Below, one piece after another: positions 37,998 to 47,237 of a stretch of DNA of 63,771 nucleotides. The DNA lies in the NCBI GenBank assembly GCA_024401475.1, contig JAKSKZ010000017.1:1-63771 (forward strand), read 5' to 3'. Origin of the DNA: Paludibacteraceae bacterium. GTDB taxonomy: Bacteria; Bacteroidota; Bacteroidia; Bacteroidales; Paludibacteraceae. Position numbers and translations under genes: made by a program. Below the pieces are notes generated by a model, which worked only from the letters and a program-made list of their open reading frames with translations, was not told the DNA's origin and did not search any database. Position 1 is the first letter of the stretch. Each line of letters begins with the position of its first letter.

Positions 37998-39125
37998 ATG
38001 GCAAATAACAACATAACGACACCCGCAAGATATGATTTCGTTGGCAGTTTCCTTAGGCCACAAGCACTCAAAGAGGCAAAAATAGCATTAAAGGCAAAAC
38101 TCATCTCATCGGAAGAGTATGACAAAATCGTCAACGAAGAGATCGTCAAGGTGGTTGCCAAACAAAAAGAATTAGGTTACCACATCATCACAGACGGCGA
38201 GTTCAGACGAACCTTTTGGCACCTCGACTTCATGTGGGGATTCGAGGGCGTGGAACACGCACACACAGGCAACGGAGTTCAATTCAACGATGAGTTGGCT
38301 GTCTTAGACGACACCTATCTCACTGGAAAAATCAAAGCCAAGCAACACCCTTTTGTGGAGTATTTCAAATTTCTAAAACAATTCGAAGACGAGAACACGG
38401 TTGCCAAATACACCATCCCGGCACCTGCCCAGATGTACCAACAATTCATCGTTCCCGCCAACTACGCGAACACTCGACGATTCTACCCTACGAACGAAGA
38501 GTTGATTCAAGACATCGGCAAAGCCTACCAAGATGTCATCCGACAATTTTACGAGGCAGGATGTAGAAATCTTCAATTAGACGACTGCACTTGGGGCGCC
38601 ATCGTCGGTGATGCGGCCAAACAAAGATACCAATCGCTCGGCATCGACATCGAGAGCGTCAAGGCGCAACTGCTGCAAGTGAACAACCTTGCCTTAGAAG
38701 GCAAACCTGCCGACATGACCATCACTTCGCACATCTGCAGAGGCAACTACCACTCGACCTACTTCACAAGCGGAGCCTACGACTCTGTGGCCGACTATGT
38801 TTTTGCCAAAGAAAATGTCGATGCGCTATTCCTCGAATACGACGACGAAAGATCGGGCGGTTTCGCACCTCTCGAAAAGGTATCGGCAGACAAGAAAGTT
38901 GTCTTAGGATTGATAACCACCAAATCGGCCATTCTTGAAAAGAAAGACGAAATCATCGCAAGGATTTACGAAGCAACGAAATACATTCCTCTTGAAAGAT
39001 TGTATTTAAGTCCTCAATGCGGTTTTGCCTCTTGCGAAATCGGCAACAAACTGACAGAAGAAGAGCAATGGGAGAAGTTAAAACTTGTCAAAGAGATTGC
39101 AACTAAAGTTTGGGGCGAGAATTAA
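37998..39125 (+). CDS. Cobalamin-independent methionine synthase-like methyltransferase (MetE C-terminal family)
   Basis: A 375-residue one-domain protein of the MetE catalytic family (YxjG/YxjH type), about half the length of full MetE. Seen: ITDGEFRRTFWHLDFMWGFEG near the N-terminus, LQLDDCTWGAI, and the zinc site made from His and Cys in TSHICRGNYHST, Glu in LFLEYDDERSGGF and Cys in LSPQCGFAS. It likely moves a methyl group to a thiol such as homocysteine, with an unknown donor. The divergent Lrp/AsnC gene may control it. There is no N-terminal MetE domain for folate binding. Confidence 0.85.
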   Translation: MANNNITTPARYDFVGSFLRPQALKEAKIALKAKLISSEEYDKIVNEEIVKVVAKQKELGYHIITDGEFRRTFWHLDFMWGFEGVEHAHTGNGVQFNDELAVLDDTYLTGKIKAKQHPFVEYFKFLKQFEDENTVAKYTIPAPAQMYQQFIVPANYANTRRFYPTNEELIQDIGKAYQDVIRQFYEAGCRNLQLDDCTWGAIVGDAAKQRYQSLGIDIESVKAQLLQVNNLALEGKPADMTITSHICRGNYHSTYFTSGAYDSVADYVFAKENVDALFLEYDDERSGGFAPLEKVSADKKVVLGLITTKSAILEKKDEIIARIYEATKYIPLERLYLSPQCGFASCEIGNKLTEEEQWEKLKLVKEIATKVWGEN

Positions 39126-39154
39126 AAAGTCTATTAAAACCAACTACCATATAC

Positions 39155-39192
39155 ACGAAAGCGGAGTCTTCGAAAGGAGGCTTCGTTTTTTT
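39155..39192 (+). terminator. Terminator of the MetE-like gene
   Basis: ACGAAAGC and GCTTCGT pair with one bulged A, with weaker pairing inside, followed by seven T ending at 39192. Confidence 0.75.
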
Positions 39193-39257
39193 GCTTTACA
39201 AGATATACGATGAGAGATAAATCTTGACTCTTCCCTCTTAATTCTTAATTCACAGGA

Positions 39258-39287
39258 TTGCTATACCAAAAAACTTTCCTATTTTTG
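39258..39287 (+). promoter_or_regulatory. Promoter of frr
   Basis: TTG at 39258-39260, a 19-bp spacer and TATTTTTG at 39280-39287 form a full -33/-7 promoter. The leader is about 20 nt. Confidence 0.7.
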
Positions 39288-39313
39288 TGCAAACAATAAA
39301 AATACGAAGACTT

Positions 39314-39874
39314 ATGGCAGATATTACAGGCTACTTTAAAGCAGCAGAAGATAAAATGGAAGGAGCCCTCCTCCACCTCGACGATTCATTGGCTCACATT
39401 AGAGCAGGTAAAGCTAATGTAAGAATCCTCGACCCAATCCGTCTTGATTACTACGGAAGCATGGTTCCACTTTCAAACGTAGCAACCATCACCACTCCAG
39501 ACGCTCGTACCATCATCGTACAACCTTGGGAGAAGAAGATCATCGCCGACATCGAGAGAGCCATCATGAACTCCGAGGTAGGCATCACTCCAGAAAACAA
39601 CGGCGAGGTGATCCGTTTGACAATCCCTGCCTTGACAGAGGAGCGTAGAAAGGCTTTGGCAAAACAAGTGAAGGGAGAAGGCGAAGATGCAAAAATCAGC
39701 ATCCGCAACGCCAGAAGAGACGCTATCGAAGGTTTCAAGAAGGAGATGAAGAACGGTTTGGCCGAAGACCAAGAGAAAGACGCAGAGGCAGACATTCAAA
39801 AGATGCACGACAAGTACATCAAGAAAGTTGACGACATGCTCGTTGCAAAAGAGAAAGAGATCATGACCGTATAA
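39314..39874 (+). CDS. frr: Ribosome recycling factor
   Basis: A 186-residue RRF. The start ADITGYFKAAEDKMEGALLHLDDSLAHIRAGKANVRILD and the block IVQPWEKKIIADIERAI (cis elements for domain II), NNGEVIRLTIPALTEERRK and the closing long helix (KMHDKYIKKVDDMLVAKEKEIM) are diagnostic. It splits post-termination ribosomes with EF-G. The ATG at 39314 fits the family; a longer reading overlaps the promoter. Confidence 0.97.
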   Translation: MADITGYFKAAEDKMEGALLHLDDSLAHIRAGKANVRILDPIRLDYYGSMVPLSNVATITTPDARTIIVQPWEKKIIADIERAIMNSEVGITPENNGEVIRLTIPALTEERRKALAKQVKGEGEDAKISIRNARRDAIEGFKKEMKNGLAEDQEKDAEADIQKMHDKYIKKVDDMLVAKEKEIMTV

Positions 39875-39908
39875 TTTCTTGTTGACGAAACCACAAGAAA
39901 CAACACAA

Positions 39909-39950
39909 AGGAGCGTCGGGATTTTCTATTCAAAATCCTCTGACGCTCCT
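39909..39950 (+). terminator. Hairpin between frr and rsgA
   Basis: AGGAGCGTC and GACGCTCCT (9 bp) with an inner GATTTT/AAAATC helix make a long stable hairpin. No T run follows, so termination strength is unclear. Confidence 0.55.
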
Positions 39951-39979
39951 AAACTATTCTCACAAAATCAAAACAAAGA

Positions 39980-40903
39980 ATGCAAGGACTAGTAATTAGG
40001 AACACTGGCAGTTATTATCAAGTCAAAGCGACAGACGGAGGTGTGTACGACTGCAAAATCAAAGGAACATTCCGCATCAAGGGCATCAAGAGCACAAATC
40101 CTGTTGCCGTGGGCGACCATGTCTCTTTCGACCTCACCAAAGAGGGCGTCGGACTAATCAACGCCATTGCCGACAGGAAAAACTACATTGTCAGGAAACC
40201 GTCCAACTTGTCCAAACAGCTGCACATCATTGCGGCCAACCTCGACCAAGCCTTGCTCATCACGACCATCAACCACCCTGTCACCTCCACCACCTTCATC
40301 GACAGGTTTCTTGCCACTTGCGAGGCCTACCGCGTACCGGCCATCATCGTCATCAACAAAACCGACTGCTACGACGAAGGTGAGAAGGAGTATATGGATG
40401 CCCTCTGCAACCTCTACGAAAGCATCGGCTACAAATGCCTCACCATGTCAGCCAAGACGGGCGAAGGCGTGGAGGCCGTCAAAGAGACACTCAGGGGTAA
40501 GGTGACGTTGCTTTCGGGCAACTCAGGCGTCGGCAAATCATCTATCATCAACGCCATTTCCGACCAATTCAAGGCCAAGACAGGGGAAATCTCCGAAAGT
40601 CACAACACAGGTATGCACACCACCACCTTCTCCGAAATGTTCGAATGGGAAGGCGAAAGCTACCTTATCGACACCCCAGGCATCAAGGGGTTTGGAACCA
40701 TCGATTTCCAAAAAGAGGAGGTCGGCCACTTCTTTCCCGAGATATTCAAGACATCGGCTGAATGCAGATTCGGCAACTGCACACACACGCACGAACCAGG
40801 CTGCGCCGTGCTCGCTGCCGTAGAAGAGCATCTCATCAGCCAATCCAGATACGCAAGCTACATCAGCATCATCGGCGACGCCGACGAAAGCAAATACAGA
40901 TAA
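39980..40903 (+). CDS. rsgA: Ribosome small subunit-dependent GTPase RsgA
   Basis: A 307-residue circularly permuted GTPase with an OB-fold N-terminus (about 1-75), G4 NKTD at about 127, G1 GNSGVGKSS at about 181, G3 DTPGIKGFG and a zinc knuckle Cys-x4-Cys-x-His-x5-Cys ([14 protein letters not shown]). It checks late 30S assembly. A histidine kinase gene starts 5 bp after its stop, so both are one transcript. Confidence 0.95.
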   Translation: MQGLVIRNTGSYYQVKATDGGVYDCKIKGTFRIKGIKSTNPVAVGDHVSFDLTKEGVGLINAIADRKNYIVRKPSNLSKQLHIIAANLDQALLITTINHPVTSTTFIDRFLATCEAYRVPAIIVINKTDCYDEGEKEYMDALCNLYESIGYKCLTMSAKTGEGVEAVKETLRGKVTLLSGNSGVGKSSIINAISDQFKAKTGEISESHNTGMHTTTFSEMFEWEGESYLIDTPGIKGFGTIDFQKEEVGHFFPEIFKTSAECRFGNCTHTHEPGCAVLAAVEEHLISQSRYASYISIIGDADESKYR

Positions 40904-40908
40904 CGGAC

Positions 40909-42069
40909 ATGAGGACGACTTACGACAATTTTGACAAAATAAAATATTTGCTCGCCCTCTTTGCCGTGGCAATCGTCACCCTCTCGGTCTATTACTCCAG
41001 CCGGCTGGCAGACGACATGTCGAAAGAAGAGCATAAGAGAATCAAACTTTGGGCCGAGGCTACCCAACAAATCGTCAACGAAGACAACTCCTCCCTTGAA
41101 TTCACGCTTAAAGTAATCGAGGACAACACCACCATCCCCGCTATCATCGCAGATGCCGACGGGAACATTTTCAACTACCGAAACCTCACCCCTCCGGCTG
41201 ACAACCCTGACAATTATCTAAAAAAGGAGATTGAAAAGCTAAAAGAGAAACACGAACCCATCTTGATAAAACTCGACGAGGAGACGATTCAATATCTCTA
41301 TTACGACGACTCTACTCTTTTGAAGAGACTCGCCTACTTCCCTTATGTGCAATGGCTCATCATCATGACCTTCTGCATTGTGCTGTTCTTTGTCTTCACC
41401 AGTGCGAAGAAGGCAGAACAAGACCGCGTTTGGGTTGGACTTTCCAAAGAGACAGCACACCAATTGGGCACACCCATATCATCACTTCTTGCCTGGGTGG
41501 AAATCCTAAAATGCAACGACGTGGAGCCCGAATTGATGCCAGAGATAGAGAAAGATGTCAATCGTTTGAAAACCATCGCGGAACGATTCTCTAAAATCGG
41601 TTCCATCCCCGAGAAAGAAGAAGTTGACCTCCATAGCATATTAGACAGCACCGTTAACTATATGCAAAAAAGAGCTTCGAGCAAGATCATTATCCGTTGC
41701 ATCTACGACGAAAACACACCCACCAAGATGCTACTCAGCAAACCACTATTTGAATGGGTGATTGAAAATCTTTGCAAGAACGCCATCGACGCCATGGACG
41801 GAGAAGGCCGCATCGACATCCACGCATTCAAGAAAGAGGAGAACATTTGCATAGATGTAGAAGACACCGGCAAAGGCATCGCCAAGTCAAAATTCAAGAC
41901 CGTCTTCAAGCCTGGCTACACAACCAAGAAAAGAGGCTGGGGACTCGGACTTTCTCTTGTCAAACGTATTATAGAAGAGTATCACGAAGGAAAAATATTT
42001 GTCAAAAAGTCAGAAATTAACAAAGGAACGACCTTCAGAATACTATTAAAAGACAATGCAACCACCTAA
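40909..42069 (+). CDS. Membrane sensor histidine kinase
   Basis: A 386-residue kinase with membrane helices at about 12-30 and 145-163 bordering an extracytoplasmic sensor of about 110 residues. The DHp motif is SKETAHQLGTPISSLLAW (phospho-His in AHQLGTP), and the ATPase domain has NLCKNAIDAMDG, VEDTGKGIAKSKF and RGWGLGLSLVKRI. No HAMP domain is evident and no response regulator is adjacent, so its partner is unknown. ATG 40909 is 5 bp after rsgA; the longer reading lies inside rsgA. Confidence 0.88.
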   Translation: MRTTYDNFDKIKYLLALFAVAIVTLSVYYSSRLADDMSKEEHKRIKLWAEATQQIVNEDNSSLEFTLKVIEDNTTIPAIIADADGNIFNYRNLTPPADNPDNYLKKEIEKLKEKHEPILIKLDEETIQYLYYDDSTLLKRLAYFPYVQWLIIMTFCIVLFFVFTSAKKAEQDRVWVGLSKETAHQLGTPISSLLAWVEILKCNDVEPELMPEIEKDVNRLKTIAERFSKIGSIPEKEEVDLHSILDSTVNYMQKRASSKIIIRCIYDENTPTKMLLSKPLFEWVIENLCKNAIDAMDGEGRIDIHAFKKEENICIDVEDTGKGIAKSKFKTVFKPGYTTKKRGWGLGLSLVKRIIEEYHEGKIFVKKSEINKGTTFRILLKDNATT

Positions 42070-42148
42070 AATGCAACACATTAGCATAGATAATCAAAAA
42101 ATCTAAAAAAAATAGGCACCGACTTGCCTTATGTATTGCGAAATTTTG

Positions 42149-42156
42149 TAATTTTG
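42149..42156 (+). promoter_or_regulatory. -7 element of the DUF177-rpmF operon
   Basis: TAATTTTG at 42149-42156; a TTG at 42124-42126 is 22 bp upstream, slightly long. The leader to GTG 42182 would be about 19 nt. Confidence 0.55.
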
Positions 42157-42181
42157 CAGAGTTTTAAATGACCATACAAAA

Positions 42182-42781
42182 GTGGGAAAATTCAGTGCAT
42201 ACAAGATTCCGTTGAAAGATTTGTCCGCAGGAACTCATGTTTACGAATATGATTTGGACAATGACTACTTCAGAGACATTGAAGGGCCTGAGGTTCCCAA
42301 GGGAAAGGCTCACGCAATAGTAGAAGTCAAGAAGAACTCTCAATCATTTGAGTTGAAATTTGACATCAAAGGCGTGGTTCAAATCCTCTGCGATCGATGT
42401 CTGGAAGAAATGGACCAAGAGATTGACGCACAAGACAAGCTGATGGTCAAATTCGGAGAGGACTACGGAGAGGAAGGAGACTCGCTCATCATTGTTCCCG
42501 AAGAAGAAGGAGAAATCAACATTGCTTGGTATCTCTACGAATTCATCGCTTTGAACATTCCTATTAGGCATGTTCACCCAATAGGGAAATGCAGCAAAGT
42601 GATGGTTTCAAAACTGAGAAGACATCTTGCCCACGACGCCAACGAAGAGTTGGACAACGACGATGACGACGAATTGGAGTTGGACGAGGTGGAGAACAAC
42701 GAAGACGAACAAGCCGAAGCGCCAATCGACCCCCGTTGGGAAGGATTAAGACAATTATTGAATAACGATAATAATAACTAA
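42182..42781 (+). CDS. DUF177/YceD family protein
   Basis: A 199-residue protein read from a GTG start (MGKFSAYKIPLKDLSAGTHVYEYDLDN fits the family start, so GTG is preferred to a later ATG). It carries the paired Cys of CDRCLEEMDQEID and GEINIAWYLYEFIALNIPIRHVH. The C-terminus is a long Asp/Glu run (about 150-180). YceD-type proteins lie beside rpmF in many bacteria and are linked to 23S rRNA levels. Here rpmF follows after 17 bp. Confidence 0.88.
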   Translation: MGKFSAYKIPLKDLSAGTHVYEYDLDNDYFRDIEGPEVPKGKAHAIVEVKKNSQSFELKFDIKGVVQILCDRCLEEMDQEIDAQDKLMVKFGEDYGEEGDSLIIVPEEEGEINIAWYLYEFIALNIPIRHVHPIGKCSKVMVSKLRRHLAHDANEELDNDDDDELELDEVENNEDEQAEAPIDPRWEGLRQLLNNDNNN

Positions 42782-42798
42782 TTAAAATATAAAACAAA

Positions 42799-42984
42799 AT
42801 GGCACATCCTAAGCGAAGACAAGGTAAGACAAGAGGAGCAAAGAGAAGAACTCATTACAAGGCTACTGCTCCAACATTAGCAGTATGTACAAACTGTGGA
42901 GCGTTGCATTTATACCACAGCGTATGTGGTGAATGCGGTTACTACCGTGGTATGGTAGCTATCGAGAAACCAGCTGCTATCTAA
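42799..42984 (+). CDS. rpmF: 50S ribosomal protein L32 (zinc-ribbon form)
   Basis: A 61-residue L32: MAHPKRRQGKTRGAKRRTHYK, then Cys-x2-Cys (CTNCGA) and Cys-x2-Cys (CGECGYY), a complete zinc ribbon. In many Bacteroidota fabH or plsX follow rpmF; here they do not, and the accessory region begins. Confidence 0.96.
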   Translation: MAHPKRRQGKTRGAKRRTHYKATAPTLAVCTNCGALHLYHSVCGECGYYRGMVAIEKPAAI

Positions 42985-43013
42985 TTCACTCTCGGTAAAA
43001 ACGGAAATATATA

Positions 43014-43046
43014 GCCCCTTGAACTTTTGTTCAGGGGGCGTATTTT
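43014..43046 (+). terminator. Terminator of DUF177-rpmF
   Basis: GCCCCTTGAAC (43014-43024) and GTTCAGGGGGC (43029-43039) form an 11-bp stem with one G-T pair and a TTTT loop, then GTATTTTC. Confidence 0.75.
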
Positions 43047-43126
43047 CGTATATATATATAGAAAACTATAAGCACAAAGAAAAAACTCTTCCCTATCAAA
43101 ACCTCCTATCCCCTCCCTATTTCAAC

Positions 43127-43378
43127 ATGAATAAAATTATGAATACGACAATAAAAAGATTGCCCACCCACCCCGAAGATGTTCTTAAAGAAAAACTTAA
43201 ATTCAGAGGCATTACGCAGAAAAGTTTTGCGGAAGCAACAGGAATCTCTTACACAATGCTGAATGAAATTCTAAACGCCAAACGCCCAATAACAAGCGAC
43301 ATCGCCCTTGTGGCAGAAGCCGCGTTAGGAGTCAGTGCCGAATTGCTACCCGCTACAATCTCTCCCAAGCAAGGATGA
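43127..43378 (+). CDS. HigA-like Xre antitoxin-type protein, no partner toxin
   Basis: An 83-residue helix-turn-helix protein: HPEDVLKEKLKFRGITQKSFAEATGI, TMLNEILNAKRPITSDIALVAEAALGVSAELL. This matches the HigA/VapI antitoxin fold (ATG at 43127; MNTTIKR four codons later is also possible). HigA proteins usually continue with an FWLNLQ-like segment; this one ends just after, so it may be shortened. No HigB-like toxin is next to it, making it an orphan or a remnant. Confidence 0.7.
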   Translation: MNKIMNTTIKRLPTHPEDVLKEKLKFRGITQKSFAEATGISYTMLNEILNAKRPITSDIALVAEAALGVSAELLPATISPKQG

Positions 43379-43529
43379 AACCATCCATGCAATCGCATAT
43401 AGAACAGATTAGGAAGATGTGTGCTTCTTGATTAGTTTAAAGTGATAAAGTTGCATTAAATGTTGTATTCTTTTACGAGGTAGGAAATCTACCTAATGCC
43501 CCCAAATTTTCTAAACAGACAAAATAATC

Positions 43530-43997
43530 ATGGATACTTTTCAAATTATAGATGAAGACGATTTCTCTCGGTTGGATTGCGTTTGTCTTTTCACTGAAAA
43601 GGGAGGGCATTCCTTTGCAAGAGTTGAATACGATGGCATACCATTGAAATTTTCATACATGTCAGATTCAATTAAGCCCCAATTCATCGAAACAAATGAT
43701 GCAATCGTTGTTGGGATAGACTTGGATATATGTATTTACAGTAAAATAGCGCAATCCGTTGTATTAAATATTCGTACCGACTGGTATTTCATTGAGTTCT
43801 TTATTGAAAAGGACAAATTGGTTGCTTTTACCGAATTGGATGTTTATATAGTCGATCTCATCACTTATGAGGTGTTATATACACATTCACATTTCGATAT
43901 ATATACAGATTATGAGTTTAATGACAATAAGTTGAAAATACATTATATGGAAGGTGATGAGTTAATTATTGATTTAGAAAAGTATTTTAAAAATTAA
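43530..43997 (+). CDS. Unknown 155-residue acidic protein
   Basis: Not recognised. Cytoplasmic, acidic (Asp/Glu-rich) with alternating beta strands (LVAFTELDVYIVDL, YEFNDNKLKIHYMEGDELIIDL). Base composition is more AT-rich than the housekeeping genes. It is 24 bp before another unknown small gene in the same direction. The all-beta repetitive look and setting would fit an immunity protein of a contact-dependent toxin, but no toxin is nearby; that is speculation. Confidence 0.5.
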   Translation: MDTFQIIDEDDFSRLDCVCLFTEKGGHSFARVEYDGIPLKFSYMSDSIKPQFIETNDAIVVGIDLDICIYSKIAQSVVLNIRTDWYFIEFFIEKDKLVAFTELDVYIVDLITYEVLYTHSHFDIYTDYEFNDNKLKIHYMEGDELIIDLEKYFKN

Positions 43998-44021
43998 AGT
44001 AACCATTCTGAAAAACATCTT

Positions 44022-44489
44022 ATGACAAGCAAAAAATATTTTGAAGCATGCGATAACTTCGTAAAGGCTGTTGATGTGGCTAATGAAGTTCTTTTAAATT
44101 ATCCTCACGGAAGAACCAAAGAAGACATAGATGGGGACATTGAAATTAATAATAAGCGAAGAGATTTAGCGTTGTATGCGGAAAAGGAATTTCAAACGAT
44201 GCAATGCTTAAATTCTCTAGTTGAAGCATTCTTTACATATTTTCAAGAGTGTGTTGGTCCTGACGTAGAAGAGTTTTGGCGTCGTATAAAGGAAGCCAAC
44301 CTACCCTATGAACGCGAAAACAAGCTTGAGAAGATAATGAAGCGTGGACGTATTCGTAATGATATCGAGTATGACTATGTGGTAGATACAATCGTTCCAT
44401 TTCAGCAGGAGGGAATCATATCAGAAGATGATGTAAAAAAACTGAATGATATGATTGAAAAGTTTGAAAACAAAAGACGGCGACTTTAG
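44022..44489 (+). CDS. Unknown 155-residue helical protein
   Basis: Not recognised. Mostly helical with charged residues: KKYFEACDNFVKAVDVANE, RRDLALYAEKEFQTMQCLN, and a Lys/Arg-rich end. Likely cotranscribed with the gene 24 bp upstream. No signal peptide or membrane segment. Convergent with the next gene. Confidence 0.5.
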   Translation: MTSKKYFEACDNFVKAVDVANEVLLNYPHGRTKEDIDGDIEINNKRRDLALYAEKEFQTMQCLNSLVEAFFTYFQECVGPDVEEFWRRIKEANLPYERENKLEKIMKRGRIRNDIEYDYVVDTIVPFQQEGIISEDDVKKLNDMIEKFENKRRRL

Positions 44490-44560
44490 GTTTAACACAA
44501 TGAAATTATGGTTCTTACTATTCGGTGACAGAGAACGACAGACCAGCCGCCATAGACCTA

Positions 44561-45271
44561 TCATTTCGCCACCACCGCCCGGACACTTCGTCCGACGTAA
44601 CGATTGTAATTACGCCAATAGATATAGTCGTCGTTGAATAGAAGGTAATATGCGGTATTTGCTAGTACCGAGTAATGAGTCGATGACCAATAGCCACCAT
44701 ACTCGCCTACGTAGGCGAAGTCCGAATCTTCTCGATAACCAGCAGCCGGGAAAAAGATGCTGTTTCCATTTATCTTTGAGATGCCCATTCGCCCAGCAAC
44801 GCCCGTCCCCATGTAATCCGTTTGCCACACCCAATCACAGCCATCTAACAATTCTCTCAACTCTTCCCATGTCGGCATTCGCCACGTCTCACCCCAATTC
44901 ACCGTGGCAGCATCATCAGTGCTCAACAATTCAGCATTTGCCACCAACCATCCCCATCCCCATTCCTTATATGGGTCGGTGTACTTGGACATAGAAACAT
45001 AATCCGTCCCTATCTTGCACCACTTGTAAGTCTCCCAACTGTAATCGTCCTTCGGCTCCGTCTCGCCCCAGGCGAAGTAGTCACCGTACTCCGTCGGAGT
45101 TGAAGCTCCCACGTTGCAAGTTGCCCATTTCACGCTCAAACCCAGATCGACATACTCGTGGCCATTCAGTTGGTTAGGTTTATCGGAAGTGCGATCCGCA
45201 CCAAGACAAACGCCCCAACACGTCAATAGCAGGAAGAGCATGAATAGTACTTTCTTGAACCCTTTTAGCAT
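44561..45271 (-). CDS. Exported Fib_succ_major-type (DUF1566-like) protein
   Basis: A 236-residue exported protein. ATG 45271 gives a signal peptide (MLKGFKKVLFMLFLLLTCWGVCLG). The body has NGHEYVDLGLSVKWATCNVGA, PTEYGDYFAWGETEPK, WGETWRMPTWEELRELLDGCDW, YWSSTHYS and RSVRAVVAK, the Fibrobacter major paralogous domain common in gut Bacteroidota surface proteins. Function unknown. It has its own strong promoter. Confidence 0.75.
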   Translation of the reverse strand: MLKGFKKVLFMLFLLLTCWGVCLGADRTSDKPNQLNGHEYVDLGLSVKWATCNVGASTPTEYGDYFAWGETEPKDDYSWETYKWCKIGTDYVSMSKYTDPYKEWGWGWLVANAELLSTDDAATVNWGETWRMPTWEELRELLDGCDWVWQTDYMGTGVAGRMGISKINGNSIFFPAAGYREDSDFAYVGEYGGYWSSTHYSVLANTAYYLLFNDDYIYWRNYNRYVGRSVRAVVAK

Positions 45272-45301
45272 ATCAAAGCCTTTTTTGTAACAATTATCAT
45301 G

Positions 45302-45332
45302 CAAAGATATTCATTGATTGGGAGCTACACAA
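45302..45332 (-). promoter_or_regulatory. Promoter of the Fib_succ_major-type gene
   Basis: On the minus strand TTG (plus 45330-45332), a 20-bp spacer, then TATCTTTG (plus 45302-45309). It gives a leader of about 25 nt. Confidence 0.7.
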
Positions 45333-45594
45333 TAGCTATAGCAACGAAATCGACACCTTGAACGCCAACTCGAACTACTATTACTGCAACTATCATTTTG
45401 ACTCTTGAGGTTCTCAAAATGGCGAGTGCCATAGTGGGTAATCTAATCAAATTCATTTCACTACGCCAACCTTTAAATATAAAAGAAACTCAAATTCAAC
45501 GATGGTATATGAGTGAGCGAGTTTGAGATAGTTTTCGATCCTCTCTCGACATTCGAGATTTTTTAAGTTTCAAAACATACCCATTCCCTCTCCC
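45333..45594. other. Gene-free stretch between two surface-protein genes
   Basis: No supported gene. On the plus strand one frame stays open as IDWELHNSYSNEI... with many Asn/Tyr up to a TGA near 45408, which could be the decayed tail of a lost surface-protein gene. No hairpin of note. Confidence 0.3.
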
Positions 45595-46974
45595 TCAATG
45601 AATTCCACCCGGCGTATTGATCCAATATATCACATACGCACCGACCAACGCTGCAACTGATAGGAACCCGAACAAGAAGGATTTTCCCCATGGGAAAAAG
45701 AGATGAAAGCCTGCGGCGAAGAGACAGACAACCGCTACAGGAACAAGGATTAGAAGCAACATCACGACGAAATTTCCAATGACCTTTCCTCCCGTCCTCA
45801 AAACTTTGCTCTCTTTGAAAGCCTCATAAGAGACTTTTGTCTGCTTGTCTATTTGAACATCTTTCAGATTGACGCATCCCCAGAAAGCACCATCCTCGAT
45901 ACGCTTCAACGATTTCGGAAACGTCACCTTCTCCAACGATGAACACCCCTCAAACGCAGAATTATTGATAAACTCCACCCCTTCTAGTATTTCCACCTCC
46001 GTCAAAGCACTACAATTACTAAAAATCTCCGACTCTACGTTTTTTAGAGAGGAGGGCAATTGCACTTTTGTAATGCCACTATTCGCAAACGAGCCTCTTC
46101 CAATCACTGAAATTGAGTTGGGCAAATCGATAGAGGTCAAACCCTCGCACTTCTCAAAAGCGGACTCATTTATAGCCGTCAAACTCTCTGGTAGCACCAC
46201 CTTCTTTAGTACCAAGCAACCCGAGAACATCTTCATCTCCAAGGTCGTAATGCTTTGGGGAATCCTGATTGATTCGAGGGATTCACAATTAGAGAAGAGG
46301 CTTCCTTCCAAGGAAACAATGCCATTGGGGATATCAACGGATTTAAGTTTCTTACAACGATCAAAGGCACGCCAACCAATTTTCTTTAATGATTGAGGCA
46401 AACGAATCTCTGTCAATTCAAGACAATGATCAAATGCGGCAGGTTCAATCTCCATCACTCCTTCTGGGATTTCCAATGTCTGAAGGCCAGTCGATGAAAA
46501 GGCCATATTACTAACAACCTCCAGAGAATGAGGCAAGCGAACACTTGTCAAATTCCTGCAAAATTCAAATGCACTAGTCCCCATTCTTTTCAATGTTTCA
46601 GGCAAATCCACCGTCTGCAAGTCGGCACAACTACCAAATGCTTTCTCTCCGATCTCCGTCACTCCTTCTGGAATCTGCAAAGATTGCAATGACGCACCAT
46701 AGAAAGAATAACTTCCAATGGTTATCAAACTTTTAGGGAAGAGAACCTGGCGAAATTCACCTTTTACCATATCTTGCACACGCCCTGCGATGGCAACAAC
46801 GCCTTCTCTAACAATCAGAGTATCACCTTGGATGATAAAATCATTTTTATCGTTTTGTTGTATATTCTTTTCTGTTTCCATATCTACTTCAGCATTGGCT
46901 ATTACGGGTGACAAGCATGCTAACAAAAGGAAGACCACCTGTCGCAATATTGTTTTTGATAATTTTCGAGACAT
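45595..46974 (-). CDS. BspA-like leucine-rich repeat protein with two C-terminal membrane helices
   Basis: A 459-residue protein. A signal peptide (about 1-28, ending IANA) precedes about twelve LRR_5 (BspA/TpLRR) repeats from about residue 70 to 380, each with the pattern I-x-x-x-AF-x-x-C-x-x-L-x-x-V-x-L-P-x-S-L. Two hydrophobic segments at about 395-420 and 425-450 end it, so it is probably membrane-anchored with the repeats outside or in the periplasm. BspA repeats bind host or matrix proteins in some species; the two-helix end is unusual for the family. Confidence 0.75.
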   Translation of the reverse strand: MSRKLSKTILRQVVFLLLACLSPVIANAEVDMETEKNIQQNDKNDFIIQGDTLIVREGVVAIAGRVQDMVKGEFRQVLFPKSLITIGSYSFYGASLQSLQIPEGVTEIGEKAFGSCADLQTVDLPETLKRMGTSAFEFCRNLTSVRLPHSLEVVSNMAFSSTGLQTLEIPEGVMEIEPAAFDHCLELTEIRLPQSLKKIGWRAFDRCKKLKSVDIPNGIVSLEGSLFSNCESLESIRIPQSITTLEMKMFSGCLVLKKVVLPESLTAINESAFEKCEGLTSIDLPNSISVIGRGSFANSGITKVQLPSSLKNVESEIFSNCSALTEVEILEGVEFINNSAFEGCSSLEKVTFPKSLKRIEDGAFWGCVNLKDVQIDKQTKVSYEAFKESKVLRTGGKVIGNFVVMLLLILVPVAVVCLFAAGFHLFFPWGKSFLFGFLSVAALVGAYVIYWINTPGGIH

Positions 46975-47237
46975 ACCTATAAGTTTTTACGAAACGCAAA
47001 ATTGTAACGATTAGCATTTTTCTATTTTGTTTTATACACAACAAAGGTAGGAGAAAAAACGACTTGAAAAAAGAGCAAAAATGCCTCAAAAGTAGGCAGT
47101 ATAGGACATAATTGAAATTCTATCCGAAAATATATAGGACAAACATAGGCTATACATCTATAATTGTCAGCGTTAAACATTAATTGTCATTAATCGCCCA
47201 TTAATTTATGGCTCTGCCCTACTTTACGACTGACAAT

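Noticed and set aside
40762..40908. Extended N-terminus of the histidine kinase
   Set aside because: It is Arg/His-rich sequence in an alternative frame of rsgA.
45333..45410. Asn/Tyr-rich open frame upstream of the Fib_succ_major-type gene
   Set aside because: No start codon and no promoter in the right direction; at most a decayed gene end.
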